Shown here: positions 8,955-18,114 of the stretch, in pieces
Numbering within the stretch: the first letter of the stretch is position 1
How the letters are laid out: every line of letters starts with the position of its first letter
DNA from: Advenella alkanexedens
Lineage (GTDB): Bacteria > Pseudomonadota > Gammaproteobacteria > Burkholderiales > Burkholderiaceae_B
Reading direction: 5' to 3'
NCBI RefSeq assembly: GCF_019132845.1
Contig: NZ_JAHSPR010000007.1
Location: 1 to 64,000, forward strand
DNA length: 64,000 bases
Made by a program: the position numbers and the translations under genes
The notes under the pieces: generated by a model
Seen by the model: only the letters and a program-made list of their open reading frames with translations
Told to the model about the DNA's origin: nothing
The model's database searches: none

Positions 8955-10571
8955 ATGCAAAATCAGAAACCGGTTTTATTTGGAGAGTTTGATTACATTA
9001 TCGTAGGGGCTGGTTCGGCCGGGTGCCTGCTTGCCAACCGTTTATCTGCAAACCCCGAAAACAGGGTTTTATTGTTAGAAGCGGGAGGATCGGATTCCTG
9101 GCATTGGCTGCATATTCCGGTGGGATACTTGTATTGTATCGGCAATCCGCGAGCCGACTGGTGTTTTAATACAAGAGCTGATGCGGGACTGCATGATCGC
9201 AGTATTGCTTACCCACGTGGGCGGGTGCTGGGGGGCAGTTCGGCCATTAATGGCATGATTTATATGCGCGGACAAAAGCAGGATTACGACTATTGGGCCA
9301 GTCTGGGTAATGCCGGCTGGGCCTGGGATGATGTGCTGCCTTTGTTCAAAGCGTTTGAAAACCATCATTTAGGCAGTAATGACTGGCATGGTGCCAATGG
9401 GGAATTGCGGGTGGAAAGCCAACGCCTGCGTTGGGACATCCTGGATGCCTTCAGGGCTGCTGCTGCCCAGGCCGGTATTGCACCCATTGATGATTTCAAT
9501 CGTGGTGATAATGAAGGCAGTGCTTATTTTGAGGTGACTCAAAAAAAAGGCTTGCGTTTCAGTGCGGCAAAGGCTTTTCTGCATCCGGTCAAGTCGCGGA
9601 AAAACCTGACGGTTCTTACGCATGCCATCTGTGATCGTATCGTCTTTGAGGGTAAGCGGGCACGGGGTATTCAGTATTATATTAATGGCAAACTGTATCA
9701 GGCCAACGCAGCGGCAGAACTGGTCTTGTCAGCCGGTGCCATTGGTTCAGTGCAAATATTGCAACGCTCGGGGGTTGGCCCGGCTTCTTACCTGAATAAA
9801 CTGCAGATTCCGGTCGTGCATCATGCTCCGGGGGTTGGTAAAAACCTTCAGGACCATTTGCAATTGCGCATGATTTATAAAGTGTCTGGGGTAAAGACGC
9901 TGAATAAAATGATGCAATCCCCCCTGCAAAAGGCCTGGATGGGCCTGCAATATGCTTTGTTCCGCAAGGGGCCTTTAACCATGGCGCCTTCCCAATTGGG
10001 GGTTTTTGCCCGCTCCTCTGATGAGCAGGGCAGTGCCAATCTTGAATACCATGTGCAACCCCTGTCCCTGGAAAAGTTTGGCGAGCCTTTGCATACTTTT
10101 TCTGCCTTTACGGCTTCGGTGTGCAATTTAAGGCCTACCAGCCGGGGTGAGGTGAATATCGTTTCGCCTGCCTGTCACGACAAGCCCGATATCATATGCA
10201 ACTACTTAAGTACCGATGAAGATATACGGATCGCCGTGCATAGTCTGAAACTGACCCGAAGAATAGTGTTTCAGGATGCTCTGGCAAAATATGATCCCAT
10301 CGAATATAAACCGGGCACCATCTATCAAACAGAAGAAGATCTGGTCAGGGCTGCCAGTGAAATTGGCACCACCATTTTTCATCCGGTAGGAACATGTCGT
10401 ATGGGGGTCGATGATAAAGCCGTGGTGGATCCGGAACTCAGGGTTAAGGGTCTGAGCGGATTGAGGGTGATTGATGCCTCTATCATGCCCCGGATTACAT
10501 CGGGCAATACCAATGCACCTGTCATGATGATTGCCGAAAAAGGAGCCAGAATGATCCTGGCATCACGTTAG
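8955..10571 (+). CDS. GMC family FAD-dependent oxidoreductase (choline dehydrogenase-like)
   Basis: 538-residue glucose-methanol-choline oxidoreductase. The FAD-binding DYIIVGAGSAGCLLANRL is at about 12-29, the GMC signature GRVLGGSSAINGMIYMRG follows, and the second signature lies in the GAIGSVQILQRSGVGP region. The active-site His is in HPVGTCRMG near 476, and GNTNAPVMMIAEKGA closes the protein. The substrate is an alcohol that cannot be told from sequence; no betaine genes are nearby. ATG 8955 with GAGGCGGAT before it was preferred to a start at 8868, which would add 29 unrelated residues. It may be co-transcribed with the preceding hydroxyacid dehydrogenase. Confidence 0.86.
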   Translation: MQNQKPVLFGEFDYIIVGAGSAGCLLANRLSANPENRVLLLEAGGSDSWHWLHIPVGYLYCIGNPRADWCFNTRADAGLHDRSIAYPRGRVLGGSSAINGMIYMRGQKQDYDYWASLGNAGWAWDDVLPLFKAFENHHLGSNDWHGANGELRVESQRLRWDILDAFRAAAAQAGIAPIDDFNRGDNEGSAYFEVTQKKGLRFSAAKAFLHPVKSRKNLTVLTHAICDRIVFEGKRARGIQYYINGKLYQANAAAELVLSAGAIGSVQILQRSGVGPASYLNKLQIPVVHHAPGVGKNLQDHLQLRMIYKVSGVKTLNKMMQSPLQKAWMGLQYALFRKGPLTMAPSQLGVFARSSDEQGSANLEYHVQPLSLEKFGEPLHTFSAFTASVCNLRPTSRGEVNIVSPACHDKPDIICNYLSTDEDIRIAVHSLKLTRRIVFQDALAKYDPIEYKPGTIYQTEEDLVRAASEIGTTIFHPVGTCRMGVDDKAVVDPELRVKGLSGLRVIDASIMPRITSGNTNAPVMMIAEKGARMILASR

Positions 10572-10773
10572 TCTATTCTTTTATTTGATTTTGGCCTGAT
10601 TATTTCAGGCTTCATGAAAATGCCATGGATATAGCCTGTTTGAATATGCAAAGAAGTATTAGTTAGTTTGCGTTCGAGCGCTAACTCTATATTATAAAAA
10701 CCTGATTTGTTATACCGAACCAGAATATAAATTGCAATATGCAAGAGGTTTGGTTTTTAAATTTAGGTTAACC

Positions 10774-11565
10774 ATGTCTTTACAAACAGTCAGTGATTTT
10801 GCAGGAGGGTTTGAGCAGCCCCTGTTATGGTCACCCCCCAAAGGTCGTGTCAGCGCTACATTATTACAGGATAAAAGGGCGGTGCTGACAGAGCGGCTTC
10901 GTTTCATTGCCGGCAGTCATTCCCGCGTGAGGTTGGCTTCCAGTTTATCGGCAGAAGACCAAGTGTTGGCCGATATTATTTTGACAGACCTGAAAAATAC
11001 CGTGAATCAGGGCATTGATATTTTTACGCTGGAAACCGGACGTCTGCACCAGGAAACCCTGGCTTTGCTTGAGCAGGTAAAACAGCGTTATGGCTATGAA
11101 ATCAAACTGTACCGTCCTGAAACCGGGGCGCTGGCCGAATATGTGAATACTTATGGCCTTAACGGGTTTTACGATAGTCTTGAAGCCCGTAAAAAATGCT
11201 GTCAGATAAGAAAAATCGTTCCGCTTGACCAGGCGCTGGCACAGGCTGATGCCTGGATTACGGGACAACGCCGTGAGCAATCGGTAACTCGCACTGAGCT
11301 TGCTTTGCAAGAGCAGGATACGGCCAGAAATATCCTTAAATATAACCCCTTGTTTGACTGGACAGAGGCAGAGCTTTGGGCTTATGTCGATTTTTACGAT
11401 TTGCCGGTTAATGTGTTGCACGACAAGGGTTACCCGAGTATTGGCTGTGAACCCTGTACCAAGGCGGTTCGTGCCGGTGAAGACCCTCGTGCCGGACGCT
11501 GGTGGTGGGAATCGCGGGACAGCAAGGAATGTGGCCTGCACGTCAGCCCGGCCCCCACAGCGTAA
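10774..11565 (+). CDS. cysH: Assimilatory adenylyl-sulfate (APS) reductase
   Basis: 263-residue CysH. It carries the Cys pairs KKCCQIRK (near 140-141) and CEPCTK (near 224 and 227) that bind a [4Fe-4S] cluster. Enzymes with this cluster reduce APS rather than PAPS, with thioredoxin as donor, yielding sulfite. The catalytic Cys is in ECGLH near the C-terminus. ATG 10774 follows TTAGGTTAACC; a start at 10732 would add 14 residues not seen in the family. It is the first gene of cysH-cysD-cysN. No cysC is present, which fits direct use of APS. Confidence 0.93.
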   Translation: MSLQTVSDFAGGFEQPLLWSPPKGRVSATLLQDKRAVLTERLRFIAGSHSRVRLASSLSAEDQVLADIILTDLKNTVNQGIDIFTLETGRLHQETLALLEQVKQRYGYEIKLYRPETGALAEYVNTYGLNGFYDSLEARKKCCQIRKIVPLDQALAQADAWITGQRREQSVTRTELALQEQDTARNILKYNPLFDWTEAELWAYVDFYDLPVNVLHDKGYPSIGCEPCTKAVRAGEDPRAGRWWWESRDSKECGLHVSPAPTA

Positions 11566-11604
11566 GCAGTAACCATGGAAATTTTAAGAACACCAGGATG
11601 AGTA

Positions 11605-12555
11605 ATGAATAGCATAACTGAGACCGTGCATTTTGAGAAAGCACAATTGCATACCGAACATCTGAAACGGCTGGAAACCGAATCGATTTATATTATTCGT
11701 GAGGTGGTGGCCGAGTGCCGTTCACCGGCTTTGCTGTTTTCGGGCGGTAAGGATTCCGTGGTCTTGTTGCATCTGGCCATGAAGGCATTCCGGCTGGGAA
11801 ATCGCAAGCTGAACCTGCCATTCCCGCTGGTGCATATTGATACCGGACATAATTACCCTGAAGTGATCGCCTTTCGCGATGAGCTGGTTAAAAAATATGG
11901 TTTGAACCTGGTGGTGGGGCATGTGGAAGACTCCATTCGCAAGGGTACCGTACGCTTGCGCCGTGAGAATGATTCGCGTAATGCCGCACAGGCCGTGACC
12001 TTGCTGGAAACCGTGGAGGAAAACGGCTTTGATGCCTTGATGGGGGGTGCCCGCCGCGATGAAGAAAAAGCGCGTGCCAAAGAGCGTATTTTTTCTTTCC
12101 GTGACGAGTTTGGTCAGTGGGATCCGAAGAACCAGCGCCCTGAGTTGTGGGACTTGTATAACGCCCGGATTCATCCCGGTGAGCAAATCCGCGTTTTCCC
12201 GATTTCAAACTGGACCGAGCTGGATATCTGGCAATACATTGAACAGGAAAACTTGAGCCTGCCTTCCATTTACTATGCCCATGAGCGTGAAGTGGTGCGT
12301 CGTAATAATTTGCTGGTGCCGGTAACGTCCTTAACGCCTAAAAAAGACGATGAGCAAAGCGAAGTGCTGACCGTACGCTTCCGTACCGTGGGCGATATCA
12401 GTTGCACCTGCCCGGTCTTAAGTACAGCGGCTTCACCGCAAGCCATTATCGAGGAAACCGCGATTACGGAAATTACCGAGCGCGGTGCCACTCGCATGGA
12501 TGACCAGACCAGTGAAGCGTCAATGGAAAAACGCAAAAAAGAAGGCTACTTCTGA
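11605..12555 (+). CDS. cysD: Sulfate adenylyltransferase subunit 2
   Basis: 316-residue CysD, the catalytic subunit of ATP sulfurylase, which forms APS from ATP and sulfate with GTP hydrolysis by CysN. The PP-loop motif FSGGKDSVVLLHLAMKAF begins near residue 45, and the MGGARRDEEKARAKERIFS and GDISCTCPV blocks typical of the family are present. AGGATGAGTA precedes the ATG. It is 39 bases after cysH and 24 before cysN in one operon. Confidence 0.96.
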   Translation: MNSITETVHFEKAQLHTEHLKRLETESIYIIREVVAECRSPALLFSGGKDSVVLLHLAMKAFRLGNRKLNLPFPLVHIDTGHNYPEVIAFRDELVKKYGLNLVVGHVEDSIRKGTVRLRRENDSRNAAQAVTLLETVEENGFDALMGGARRDEEKARAKERIFSFRDEFGQWDPKNQRPELWDLYNARIHPGEQIRVFPISNWTELDIWQYIEQENLSLPSIYYAHEREVVRRNNLLVPVTSLTPKKDDEQSEVLTVRFRTVGDISCTCPVLSTAASPQAIIEETAITEITERGATRMDDQTSEASMEKRKKEGYF

Positions 12556-12579
12556 TAAAGATTGGATAGTGAGAAAGAT

Positions 12580-13884
12580 ATGACAGAAAGAACAAATACC
12601 CGGGGCTTGTTGCGTTTCATTACCGCTGGCTCGGTGGATGATGGTAAAAGCACACTGATTGGCCGTTTGTTATATGACAGCAAATCGGTACTGACAGACC
12701 AGTTGCAAGCGATCCAGAAAGCCCGCCATAAAAGAACAGCCGGCGAACAGATTGATTTTTCTTTGCTGACTGACGGCCTGGAGGCTGAACGTGAGCAGGG
12801 CATTACGATTGACGTCGCTTACCGTTATTTTTCAACAGCAAACCGCAAGTTCATTATTGCGGATACCCCCGGGCATGAACAGTACACCCGTAATATGGTG
12901 ACAGGCGCTTCTACCGCCGATGCCGCGATTGTGTTAATTGATATTGTGCGGGCCATTAAAGAAAATGGTGAGTTTGAATTGCTGGCGCAAACCAAGCGTC
13001 ATACTGCCTTGATTAAACTGCTGGGTATCCGTCACGTATTGGTGGCAGTCAATAAAATGGACTTGGTGGGGTTTGATGAAGGGCGCTTCAATCAGGTAAA
13101 AACCGCTTATCTGGCATTGGCTCAGCAGCTTGGGCTGGATGCAAGCCAGATTCACTTCATTCCCGTATCGGCCCTGGGGGGCGACAATATCGTTTTCAAG
13201 AGCGCGCAAACCCCTTGGTATGATGGTGAGCCATTGTTATCTATTCTGGAGTCGCTGGATAATGGGGAGGAAGATGAGCTGAATACGCCTGAGGCCCTGC
13301 GCCTGCCGGTGCAACTGGTGATTCGCCAGGATGGCTCACAGGCGGATGACTTCAGAGGTTATATGGGCAAGGTGGCCCAGGGCAGCGTGTATGTGGGCCA
13401 GCAGATCAGGGTATTGCCCGCCAACCAGACAGCAACTGTCACAGAAATTATCACCCCCGACGGTAACGTGCAACAGGCATTGAAAGATGGTACGGTTACC
13501 ATCCGCCTTGATGTGGATATTGATATTTCCCGTGGCGACATGCTGGTGGATGCACAGGCCGAGGTTGATTCTAGCAATACGCTGTCTGCCAATATCTGCT
13601 GGTTTGATGAATTCCCCTTGAACCTGAAAAGAAAGTATCTGCTGAAACATACCTCAGCCACCGTGCCGGTACGTGTTAACCAGATCCATCATGTGCTGGA
13701 TGTACAAACCCTGCTGGACACGGCTGACAAAGAACAGCTGGGCCTGAATGATATTGGCAAGGTGGGCCTGTCTTTGCAAAAACCGCTGGTGGTGGATGCT
13801 TACGCACAAAACCAGATTATGGGTTCGTTTATCCTAATTGATGAAGCCAGCAATAACACGGTGGCGGCGGGTATTATTAATTAA
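12580..13884 (+). CDS. cysN: Sulfate adenylyltransferase subunit 1 (GTPase)
   Basis: 434-residue CysN, the GTPase of ATP sulfurylase. G1 is GSVDDGKST near residues 17-25, G3 DTPGHEQY near 95 and G4 NKMD near 158, followed by EF-Tu-like beta-barrel domains. The length is that of stand-alone CysN: there is no fused APS kinase (CysC). ATG 12580 follows GAGAAAGAT; a TTG at 12562 is in frame but unlikely. This is the last gene of the cys operon, and it ends 9 bases before the palindromic cassette. Confidence 0.95.
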   Translation: MTERTNTRGLLRFITAGSVDDGKSTLIGRLLYDSKSVLTDQLQAIQKARHKRTAGEQIDFSLLTDGLEAEREQGITIDVAYRYFSTANRKFIIADTPGHEQYTRNMVTGASTADAAIVLIDIVRAIKENGEFELLAQTKRHTALIKLLGIRHVLVAVNKMDLVGFDEGRFNQVKTAYLALAQQLGLDASQIHFIPVSALGGDNIVFKSAQTPWYDGEPLLSILESLDNGEEDELNTPEALRLPVQLVIRQDGSQADDFRGYMGKVAQGSVYVGQQIRVLPANQTATVTEIITPDGNVQQALKDGTVTIRLDVDIDISRGDMLVDAQAEVDSSNTLSANICWFDEFPLNLKRKYLLKHTSATVPVRVNQIHHVLDVQTLLDTADKEQLGLNDIGKVGLSLQKPLVVDAYAQNQIMGSFILIDEASNNTVAAGIIN

Positions 13885-13892
13885 GCTGTAGG

Positions 13893-13918
13893 CGTCCCCA
13901 CGCAGGAGCATGGGGACG
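13893..13918. repeat. Palindromic REP-like unit, left copy
   Basis: A 26-bp imperfect palindrome with 8-bp perfect arms CGTCCCCA and TGGGGACG around a CGCAGGAGCA core. It resembles repetitive extragenic palindromes of the type mobilised by RAYT transposases. The right copy (13990-14015) is in inverted orientation, and the two differ only at paired positions. Confidence 0.7.
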
Positions 13919-13924
13919 AGTCTT

Positions 13925-13984
13925 AAACACAGCCACTTTCCTGGCTTTCACATACACATTATCGCCCGGCATTAAGCCCAGGCT
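13925..13984 (-). pseudogene. Duplicated 60-bp fragment of cysA 3' end
   Basis: These 60 bases match 14095-14154, inside the 3' end of cysA, at 59 of 60 positions (only 13964/14134 differ). Read on the minus strand in the same frame it encodes the CysA C-terminal segment [20 protein letters not shown], then runs into the left palindrome instead of the true DPASV ending. It has no start or upstream cysA sequence, so it is a gene scrap held between two inverted palindromic units, not a working gene. Confidence 0.85.
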
Positions 13985-13989
13985 GTACT

Positions 13990-14015
13990 GGTTCCCATGC
14001 TCCTGCGTGGGAACC
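13990..14015. repeat. Palindromic REP-like unit, right copy
   Basis: A 26-bp palindrome with arms GGTTCCCA and TGGGAACC and core TGCTCCTGCG. Read on the minus strand it matches the left unit (13893-13918) at 22 of 26 positions. The four differences form two base-pair swaps (C-G to G-C and C-G to T-A), so pairing is kept in both stems. Confidence 0.7.
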
Positions 14016-14076
14016 TTTGTCCATTTTCGTATTTGTGTCCAGACTCTCACACCTTGAGTATGGGAATCTGAATCAC

Positions 14077-15144
14077 TCAAACACTGGCCGGGTCAAACAC
14101 AGCCACTTTCCTGGCTTTCACATACACATTATCACCCGGCATTAAGCCCAGGCTACGGTAGCGTTCTTTGGTGAGGACCACTTCAATATTCTCGTCCCGG
14201 CCGTCGCGGGCAATTTCAACCCGGACAATCGGGCCAATCGAATGGATATGCTCTATTTGGCCATGGCCCAGGGCATTGGTGGCATCAAGGCTGATTTCAA
14301 TATCATGCGGCCGGATGTAGGCAATGGCTTCAGTGCCGGTGAAATGTACGCTGTGCTGGCTGATCTCATGGCGGAAGTCACCGCTGGTGAAGTGTTTGTC
14401 CTGGATTCGGCCATGAAACAGGTTCACATCACCCAGGAACTGGGTCACGAATGGGCTGGCCGGAGTGTCATAAATCTCATCGGGGCTGCCGACTTGTTCG
14501 ATATGACCGTGATTCATCACCACCACCCGGTCGGATACCTCCAGGGCCTCTTCCTGGTCGTGAGTGACGAAAATGCTGGTTAAATTGATCTCATCATGCA
14601 GGTCACGTAACCAGCGGCGCAGGTCTTTGCGTACCTTGGCATCCAAAGCGCCGAAAGGTTCGTCCAGCAATAATACCTGGGGTTCAACTGCCAAAGAACG
14701 CGCCAGGGCAATCCGCTGGCGTTGGCCACCAGACAATTGTGAGGGGTAGGCATTGGCCAGCCAGTCCAGTTGCACCATTTTTAGCAAAGCCATAACCTTT
14801 TCCCGGATCACCTCTTGGGAAGGACGCTCTTTGCGTGGCTTAACATTCAGGCCAAAGGCGATGTTGTCGAACACGGTCATGTGCCGGAACAGGGCATAAT
14901 GCTGGAAAACAAAACCGATCTGGCGTTTGGAGACATGGGTATCGGTACTGTCTTGCCCGTTAAAAATGATTTTGCCCGAATCGGCCTTTTCAAGACCGGC
15001 AATGATGCGCAGCAGGGTGGTTTTACCGCAACCTGAAGGGCCCAGCAGGGCAAGCAGTTCACCGCTGTGGATGTCCAGGTTGATGTTGTCAAGCGCCGTA
15101 AACCCGGCAAACTTTTTTGAGATGTTTTGAACTTCTATACTCAC
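14077..15144 (-). CDS. cysA: Sulfate/thiosulfate ABC transporter ATP-binding protein
   Basis: 355-residue ATPase of the sulfate importer. Walker [10 protein letters not shown] is near 34-42, the Q-loop is in FVFQHYALF, the signature [15 protein letters not shown], and Walker [15 protein letters not shown]-terminal TOBE-like regulatory domain covers about 240-355. It is the last gene of sbp-cysT-cysW-cysA and starts 12 bases after cysW. Its final 60 coding bases (apart from the last codons) are duplicated downstream at 13925-13984. Confidence 0.95.
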   Translation of the reverse strand: MSIEVQNISKKFAGFTALDNINLDIHSGELLALLGPSGCGKTTLLRIIAGLEKADSGKIIFNGQDSTDTHVSKRQIGFVFQHYALFRHMTVFDNIAFGLNVKPRKERPSQEVIREKVMALLKMVQLDWLANAYPSQLSGGQRQRIALARSLAVEPQVLLLDEPFGALDAKVRKDLRRWLRDLHDEINLTSIFVTHDQEEALEVSDRVVVMNHGHIEQVGSPDEIYDTPASPFVTQFLGDVNLFHGRIQDKHFTSGDFRHEISQHSVHFTGTEAIAYIRPHDIEISLDATNALGHGQIEHIHSIGPIVRVEIARDGRDENIEVVLTKERYRSLGLMPGDNVYVKARKVAVFDPASV

Positions 15145-15156
15145 GATAATTCCTGT

Positions 15157-16068
15157 TTATGATGCGGTTGCAACCTGCCGGGCAGGCATGGCAAATGCGG
15201 TTTTGGCAGACTTTGTGCGTGCCAGGGAGCGCGCGACCAGTGTATTTTGTCGCCACTCGATAATTGTTTTGATAACCAAGGTGGCAATAGCCAGCAAAGC
15301 CAGTACGGAAGCACATACAAATGCCCCGGCGATATTGAATTCATTATAAAGAATCTCGACATGAAGTGGGATGGTATTGGTGGCGCCGCGAATATGACCG
15401 GAAATAACACTGACGGCACCAAATTCACCCATGGCACGGGCATTGGTCAAAATAACGCCATACAGCAGTCCCCACTTGATCTTGGGAAGGGTGACTTTCA
15501 GAAAAGCCTGTAAACCGTTGGCGCCCAATACCATGGCCGCATGTTCCTCGTCCGAGCCCTGTGCCTGCATTAAGGGAATCAGTTCACGGGCCACAAAGGG
15601 AAAGGTCACAAATGTGGTGGCAATCACAATACCGGGGACGGCAAAAATTATTTTAAAATCATGCTCAATCAGCCAGGTACCCAGGGTGGATTGGCTGCCA
15701 AACAGTAACAGGTACATGAGACCGGCCACGACCGGTGAGACCGAGAAAGGCAAGTCGATGAGGGTAATTAAAAAGCTTTTGCCACGGAAGTTGAAGTGGG
15801 CAATCGCCCATGCCGCACAGGCCCCAAAAACCACATTCAGGGGGACGGCAATGGCGGCAGTGAGCAATGTTAATGAGATGGCGGCCATCGCATCACTATG
15901 CTGGATCGTCGTCAGGTAAAATTCAAATCCTTTGGAAATGGCTTCGCTGAAAATCAGGAAAAGGGGCAGTGCAATAAATATGAAGACAAAAGCCAGCGCG
16001 ATGGTGGTTAATATCCATCGCGTCAAGGGCTGTTCTGTCCGGAAATCGGGCGTAGAGGAGTGGCTCAT
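15157..16068 (-). CDS. cysW: Sulfate/thiosulfate ABC transporter permease CysW
   Basis: 303-residue inner-membrane permease of the sulfate importer with about six membrane segments. The EAA loop GANGLQAFLKVTLPKIKWGL contacts CysA. The run GEFGAVSVISGHIRGATNTIPLHVEILYNEF is characteristic of CysW as opposed to CysT. It lies 8 bases after cysT and 12 before cysA, in one operon. Confidence 0.94.
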   Translation of the reverse strand: MSHSSTPDFRTEQPLTRWILTTIALAFVFIFIALPLFLIFSEAISKGFEFYLTTIQHSDAMAAISLTLLTAAIAVPLNVVFGACAAWAIAHFNFRGKSFLITLIDLPFSVSPVVAGLMYLLLFGSQSTLGTWLIEHDFKIIFAVPGIVIATTFVTFPFVARELIPLMQAQGSDEEHAAMVLGANGLQAFLKVTLPKIKWGLLYGVILTNARAMGEFGAVSVISGHIRGATNTIPLHVEILYNEFNIAGAFVCASVLALLAIATLVIKTIIEWRQNTLVARSLARTKSAKTAFAMPARQVATAS

Positions 16069-16076
16069 GGTTTTCT

Positions 16077-16913
16077 TTAATTCATGCCATAACGGCGGTT
16101 GCTCCAGCGCTGGATGAGGTTAATCAGAAGCAGGACAAGAAAGGAAATAAAAAGCATGGTAACGGCAATCGCGGTTGCCCCGTTGTAGTCAAACTGTTCA
16201 AGTTTGGCGGTAATCAGTAAAGGGGCAATTTCAGATACCATGGGAATATTGCCGGCAATAAAAATCACCGAACCGTATTCACCTGCTGCTCGGGCAAATG
16301 CCATGGCAGCCCCGGTCAGCAGGGCAGGTGTAATGGCCGGAAAAATTACTTTGCTGAAAATCTGCCAGCGGCTGGCCCCCAGGCAGGTCGCGGCATCCTC
16401 CAGTTCAACCTCAAGGTCTTCCAGCACGGGTTGTACGGTACGCACAATAAAAGGCAGGCTGATAAAAATAAGCGCTACCGTAATACCAGCGGGCGTAAAG
16501 GCTACTTTGATATCCAATTTTTGCAAAACCTGGCCAATCAGACCATTGGGGGCGTAAAGGGTGGTAAGCGCAATACCGGCAACCGCCGTGGGCAGGGCAA
16601 ATGGCAGGTCAATAAAGGCATCCACAATTTTTTTGCCCGGGAATGTGTAACGAACCAGTACCCAGGCGGTAATCAGTCCAAATACCAGATTAACCAGTAC
16701 GGCGGCCAGTGAGGTGCCAAAAGTGATTTTCAGGGCATGAAGCACCCGTTCGGAACCCACGACTTCCAGAAAATTGCCCAAGCCAAGTTGCCCGGCCTGC
16801 CCGAAAAGAACCGCGAAGGGAATCAGAACAATCAGGCATAACCATAATAAAGAAATGCCAAACGTCAGACCAAAACCGGGCAGGACCGAATATTGTTTTT
16901 GTAAAATATTCAT
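16077..16913 (-). CDS. cysT: Sulfate/thiosulfate ABC transporter permease CysT
   Basis: 278-residue partner permease (CysT, also named CysU). It has six predicted membrane segments, an N-terminal VLPGFGLTFGISLLWL typical of CysT, the EAA loop GASRWQIFSKVIFPAITPAL, and GEYGSVIFIAGNIPMVSEIA near residue 205. It pairs with CysW to form the membrane channel, and follows the binding-protein gene by 22 bases. Confidence 0.94.
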   Translation of the reverse strand: MNILQKQYSVLPGFGLTFGISLLWLCLIVLIPFAVLFGQAGQLGLGNFLEVVGSERVLHALKITFGTSLAAVLVNLVFGLITAWVLVRYTFPGKKIVDAFIDLPFALPTAVAGIALTTLYAPNGLIGQVLQKLDIKVAFTPAGITVALIFISLPFIVRTVQPVLEDLEVELEDAATCLGASRWQIFSKVIFPAITPALLTGAAMAFARAAGEYGSVIFIAGNIPMVSEIAPLLITAKLEQFDYNGATAIAVTMLFISFLVLLLINLIQRWSNRRYGMN

Positions 16914-16935
16914 CTAAACTCAATATAAGCGGTGC

Positions 16936-17949
16936 TTATTTTTTGATGTAAATCTGGTCAAATATGGCGTTATCGGCAAAATGCTTGTTATTGACCGCAT
17001 CCCAGCCACCCAGCTCCTTGATGGATACGGTTTCCAGTTTTGGAAACTGTTTGGCGGCTTCTTCTTCCAGGGATTTATCGGTTGGACGATAAAAATGTTT
17101 AATTCCCACTTTTTGAGCCTCTGGGGTATAAAGGAAGTTCAGGTAAGCGGTTGCCACTTCACGGGTGCCCCGTTTGTCCACCACGGAATCCACCAGGGCT
17201 ACGGGTGGTTCAGCCAAAATGGACAGGCTGGGCACCACAATATCAAACTGGCCGGTGCCCAGTTCTTTCTGGGCCAGAAACGCTTCGTTTTCCCAGGCCA
17301 GTAAAACATCTCCAATCTGGCGCTGTACAAATGTCAGGGTTGAACCCCGTGCACCGGAATCAAGAACGGGTACATTTGCATACAGTTTGTTCAGATAGTC
17401 TTTGGCGCTTTCTTCGGTGGCACCAGGCTGGCGCAAGGCCCATGACCAGGCTGCCAGGTAGTTCCAGCGTGCGCCTCCTGAGGTTTTGGGGTTGGGCGTA
17501 ATGACCTGCACGCCGGGCTGGGCCAGATCACCCCAGTCCTTAATGTTTTTCGGGTTGCCTTTACGCACCAGGAAAACAATGGTAGAGGTGAAGGGGGTGC
17601 TGTTATGGGCAAAGTTCTTTTCCCAGTCGGGATTAAGGCGATTGCCGGTTTTGGCAATCGAATCGATATCAATTGCCAGGGCAAGGGTCACCACGTCTGC
17701 GTCCAGTCCGTTGGCAACAGAACGGGCCTGTGAACCTGAACCGCCATGGGATTGCTTGATCGTCAGGGTATCACCGGTTTTTTCTGTCCATTGTTTGGCA
17801 AAAATATTATCCAGTTCCTGATATAACTCACGGGTTGGATCATAAGAGACATTAAGCAGCGTTATATCTTTCGCGCACGCATAAGCAGAACTTAGTCCCA
17901 ACATAATGGCAAGGGCGGTCAATTTCGTTTTTTTAAATCCGTAGGTCAT
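16936..17949 (-). CDS. sbp: Periplasmic sulfate-binding protein
   Basis: 337-residue binding protein of the sulfate importer. A Sec signal peptide (Lys-rich start, hydrophobic core, AYACA cut region near residue 26) is followed by the mature start KDITLLNVSYDPTRELY typical of Sbp/CysP. Further family blocks are HGGSGSQARSVANGLDADVVTLAL and PNPKTSGGARWNYLAAW. It is the first gene of the transport operon, whose promoter must lie in 17950-18226. Sulfate versus thiosulfate preference cannot be read from sequence. Confidence 0.93.
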   Translation of the reverse strand: MTYGFKKTKLTALAIMLGLSSAYACAKDITLLNVSYDPTRELYQELDNIFAKQWTEKTGDTLTIKQSHGGSGSQARSVANGLDADVVTLALAIDIDSIAKTGNRLNPDWEKNFAHNSTPFTSTIVFLVRKGNPKNIKDWGDLAQPGVQVITPNPKTSGGARWNYLAAWSWALRQPGATEESAKDYLNKLYANVPVLDSGARGSTLTFVQRQIGDVLLAWENEAFLAQKELGTGQFDIVVPSLSILAEPPVALVDSVVDKRGTREVATAYLNFLYTPEAQKVGIKHFYRPTDKSLEEEAAKQFPKLETVSIKELGGWDAVNNKHFADNAIFDQIYIKK

Positions 17950-18114
17950 ATCAATCCTTCTGTTTTATGCAGTGTGAGGTATGGCTTAATGTCGTGTTAA
18001 TGCAAGTGTAGAGACAGCGGCATAAAATCAGAACGAAAAAAAATTGATATTTATATGCTTAACGGCTATAAGCGAAACAGAAGCTGGTGCCGATTAAAAT
18101 AGTTGGCATTTGAA

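Noticed and set aside
11300-11572. Second plus-strand frame inside cysH
   Set aside because: Different frame within a clearly conserved gene; no independent signals.
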